From the NCBI RefSeq assembly GCF_016888005.1, contig NZ_JAFDVE010000027.1, positions 1 through 43,324 of the forward strand: DNA of 43,324 bases, given 5' to 3'. A model generated the notes under the pieces. It was not told the DNA's origin. It did no database searches and saw only the letters and a list, made by a program, of their open reading frames with translations. The DNA comes from Phycicoccus sp. CSK15P-2 (GTDB lineage: Bacteria; Actinomycetota; Actinomycetes; Actinomycetales; Dermatophilaceae). This document shows, piece by piece, positions 43,296 through 43,324 of the stretch. The translations under genes were made by a program, and so were the position numbers. Every line of letters starts with the position of its first letter. Within the stretch, counting starts at the first letter, position 1.

Positions 43296-43324
43296 CACCC
43301 GGGGGGGGGCGCCCCGGGGGGGGG
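43296..43324. other. low-complexity G/C run at contig end
   Basis: After the lhgO stop the sequence collapses into G runs with a short C block, like the start of the contig. It is probably assembly noise rather than a terminator. Confidence 0.75.

Noticed and set aside
43296-43324. G/C palindrome after lhgO as a terminator
   Set aside because: Homopolymeric runs at a contig edge identical in style to the other end are more likely assembly artefact.

Overview
This 43.3 kb window is a complete contig from a high-GC Gram-positive chromosome, most likely an actinomycete of the Micrococcales. That placement is inferred from the very high GC, frequent GTG starts, 4-base ATGA/GTGA overlaps, a CebR-type operator in front of a beta-glucosidase, and actinobacterial families such as DUF4245, DUF3024 and DUF3311 with a sodium:solute symporter. 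Both ends run into G/C homopolymer that looks like assembly noise. No rRNA, tRNA, CRISPR array or phage structural gene was seen.

Layout. 0.1-4.2 kb: dipeptide/oligopeptide ABC transporter (dppBCDF), without its binding protein because the contig starts just before dppB. 4.3-6.1 kb: pterin carbinolamine dehydratase, a VIT/CCC1 metal transporter and a class I glutamine amidotransferase, overlapping each other. 6.2-7.5 kb: an AbiEi/DUF559-like gene bracketed by two related ~44 bp palindromes. 7.5-13.3 kb: malQ, a symporter with its DUF3311 partner, a broken PIG-L deacetylase, and a tandem-domain universal stress protein. 13.5-14.2 kb: a membrane-anchored J-domain protein.

14.19-21.05 kb is an accessory island, bounded by a 16 bp direct repeat identical to the last 16 bp of ychF. 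Reading right to left it holds a DUF3024 gene, an XRE/nucleotidyltransferase toxin-antitoxin pair with a well-defined promoter-operator, and an intact AbiEi antitoxin followed by a wrecked AbiEii toxin. It also carries a TetR-controlled SDR/membrane-protein operon and a complete IS5-family insertion sequence.

21.0-31.3 kb is mostly housekeeping: ychF, NUDIX hydrolase, glutathione peroxidase, rmuC, an MscS-like channel, GNAT, ispH, xseA and xseB. A TetR/membrane-protein gene pair separates xseA from xseB. An SDR dehydrogenase follows.

31.3-36.8 kb is a catabolic cluster: a LysR regulator diverging from an OYE/dimethylglycine-demethylase-like flavoprotein, a Rieske oxygenase and its flavin/ferredoxin reductase. 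Together these look like successive oxidative N-demethylation of a betaine-type compound (glycine betaine, proline betaine or a relative). 36.8-43.3 kb holds a DUF4245 protein, a tightly overlapped PfkB kinase - class I fumarase - beta-carbonic anhydrase operon, and a GH1 beta-glucosidase under a CebR-like operator that overlaps an L-2-hydroxyglutarate oxidase gene.
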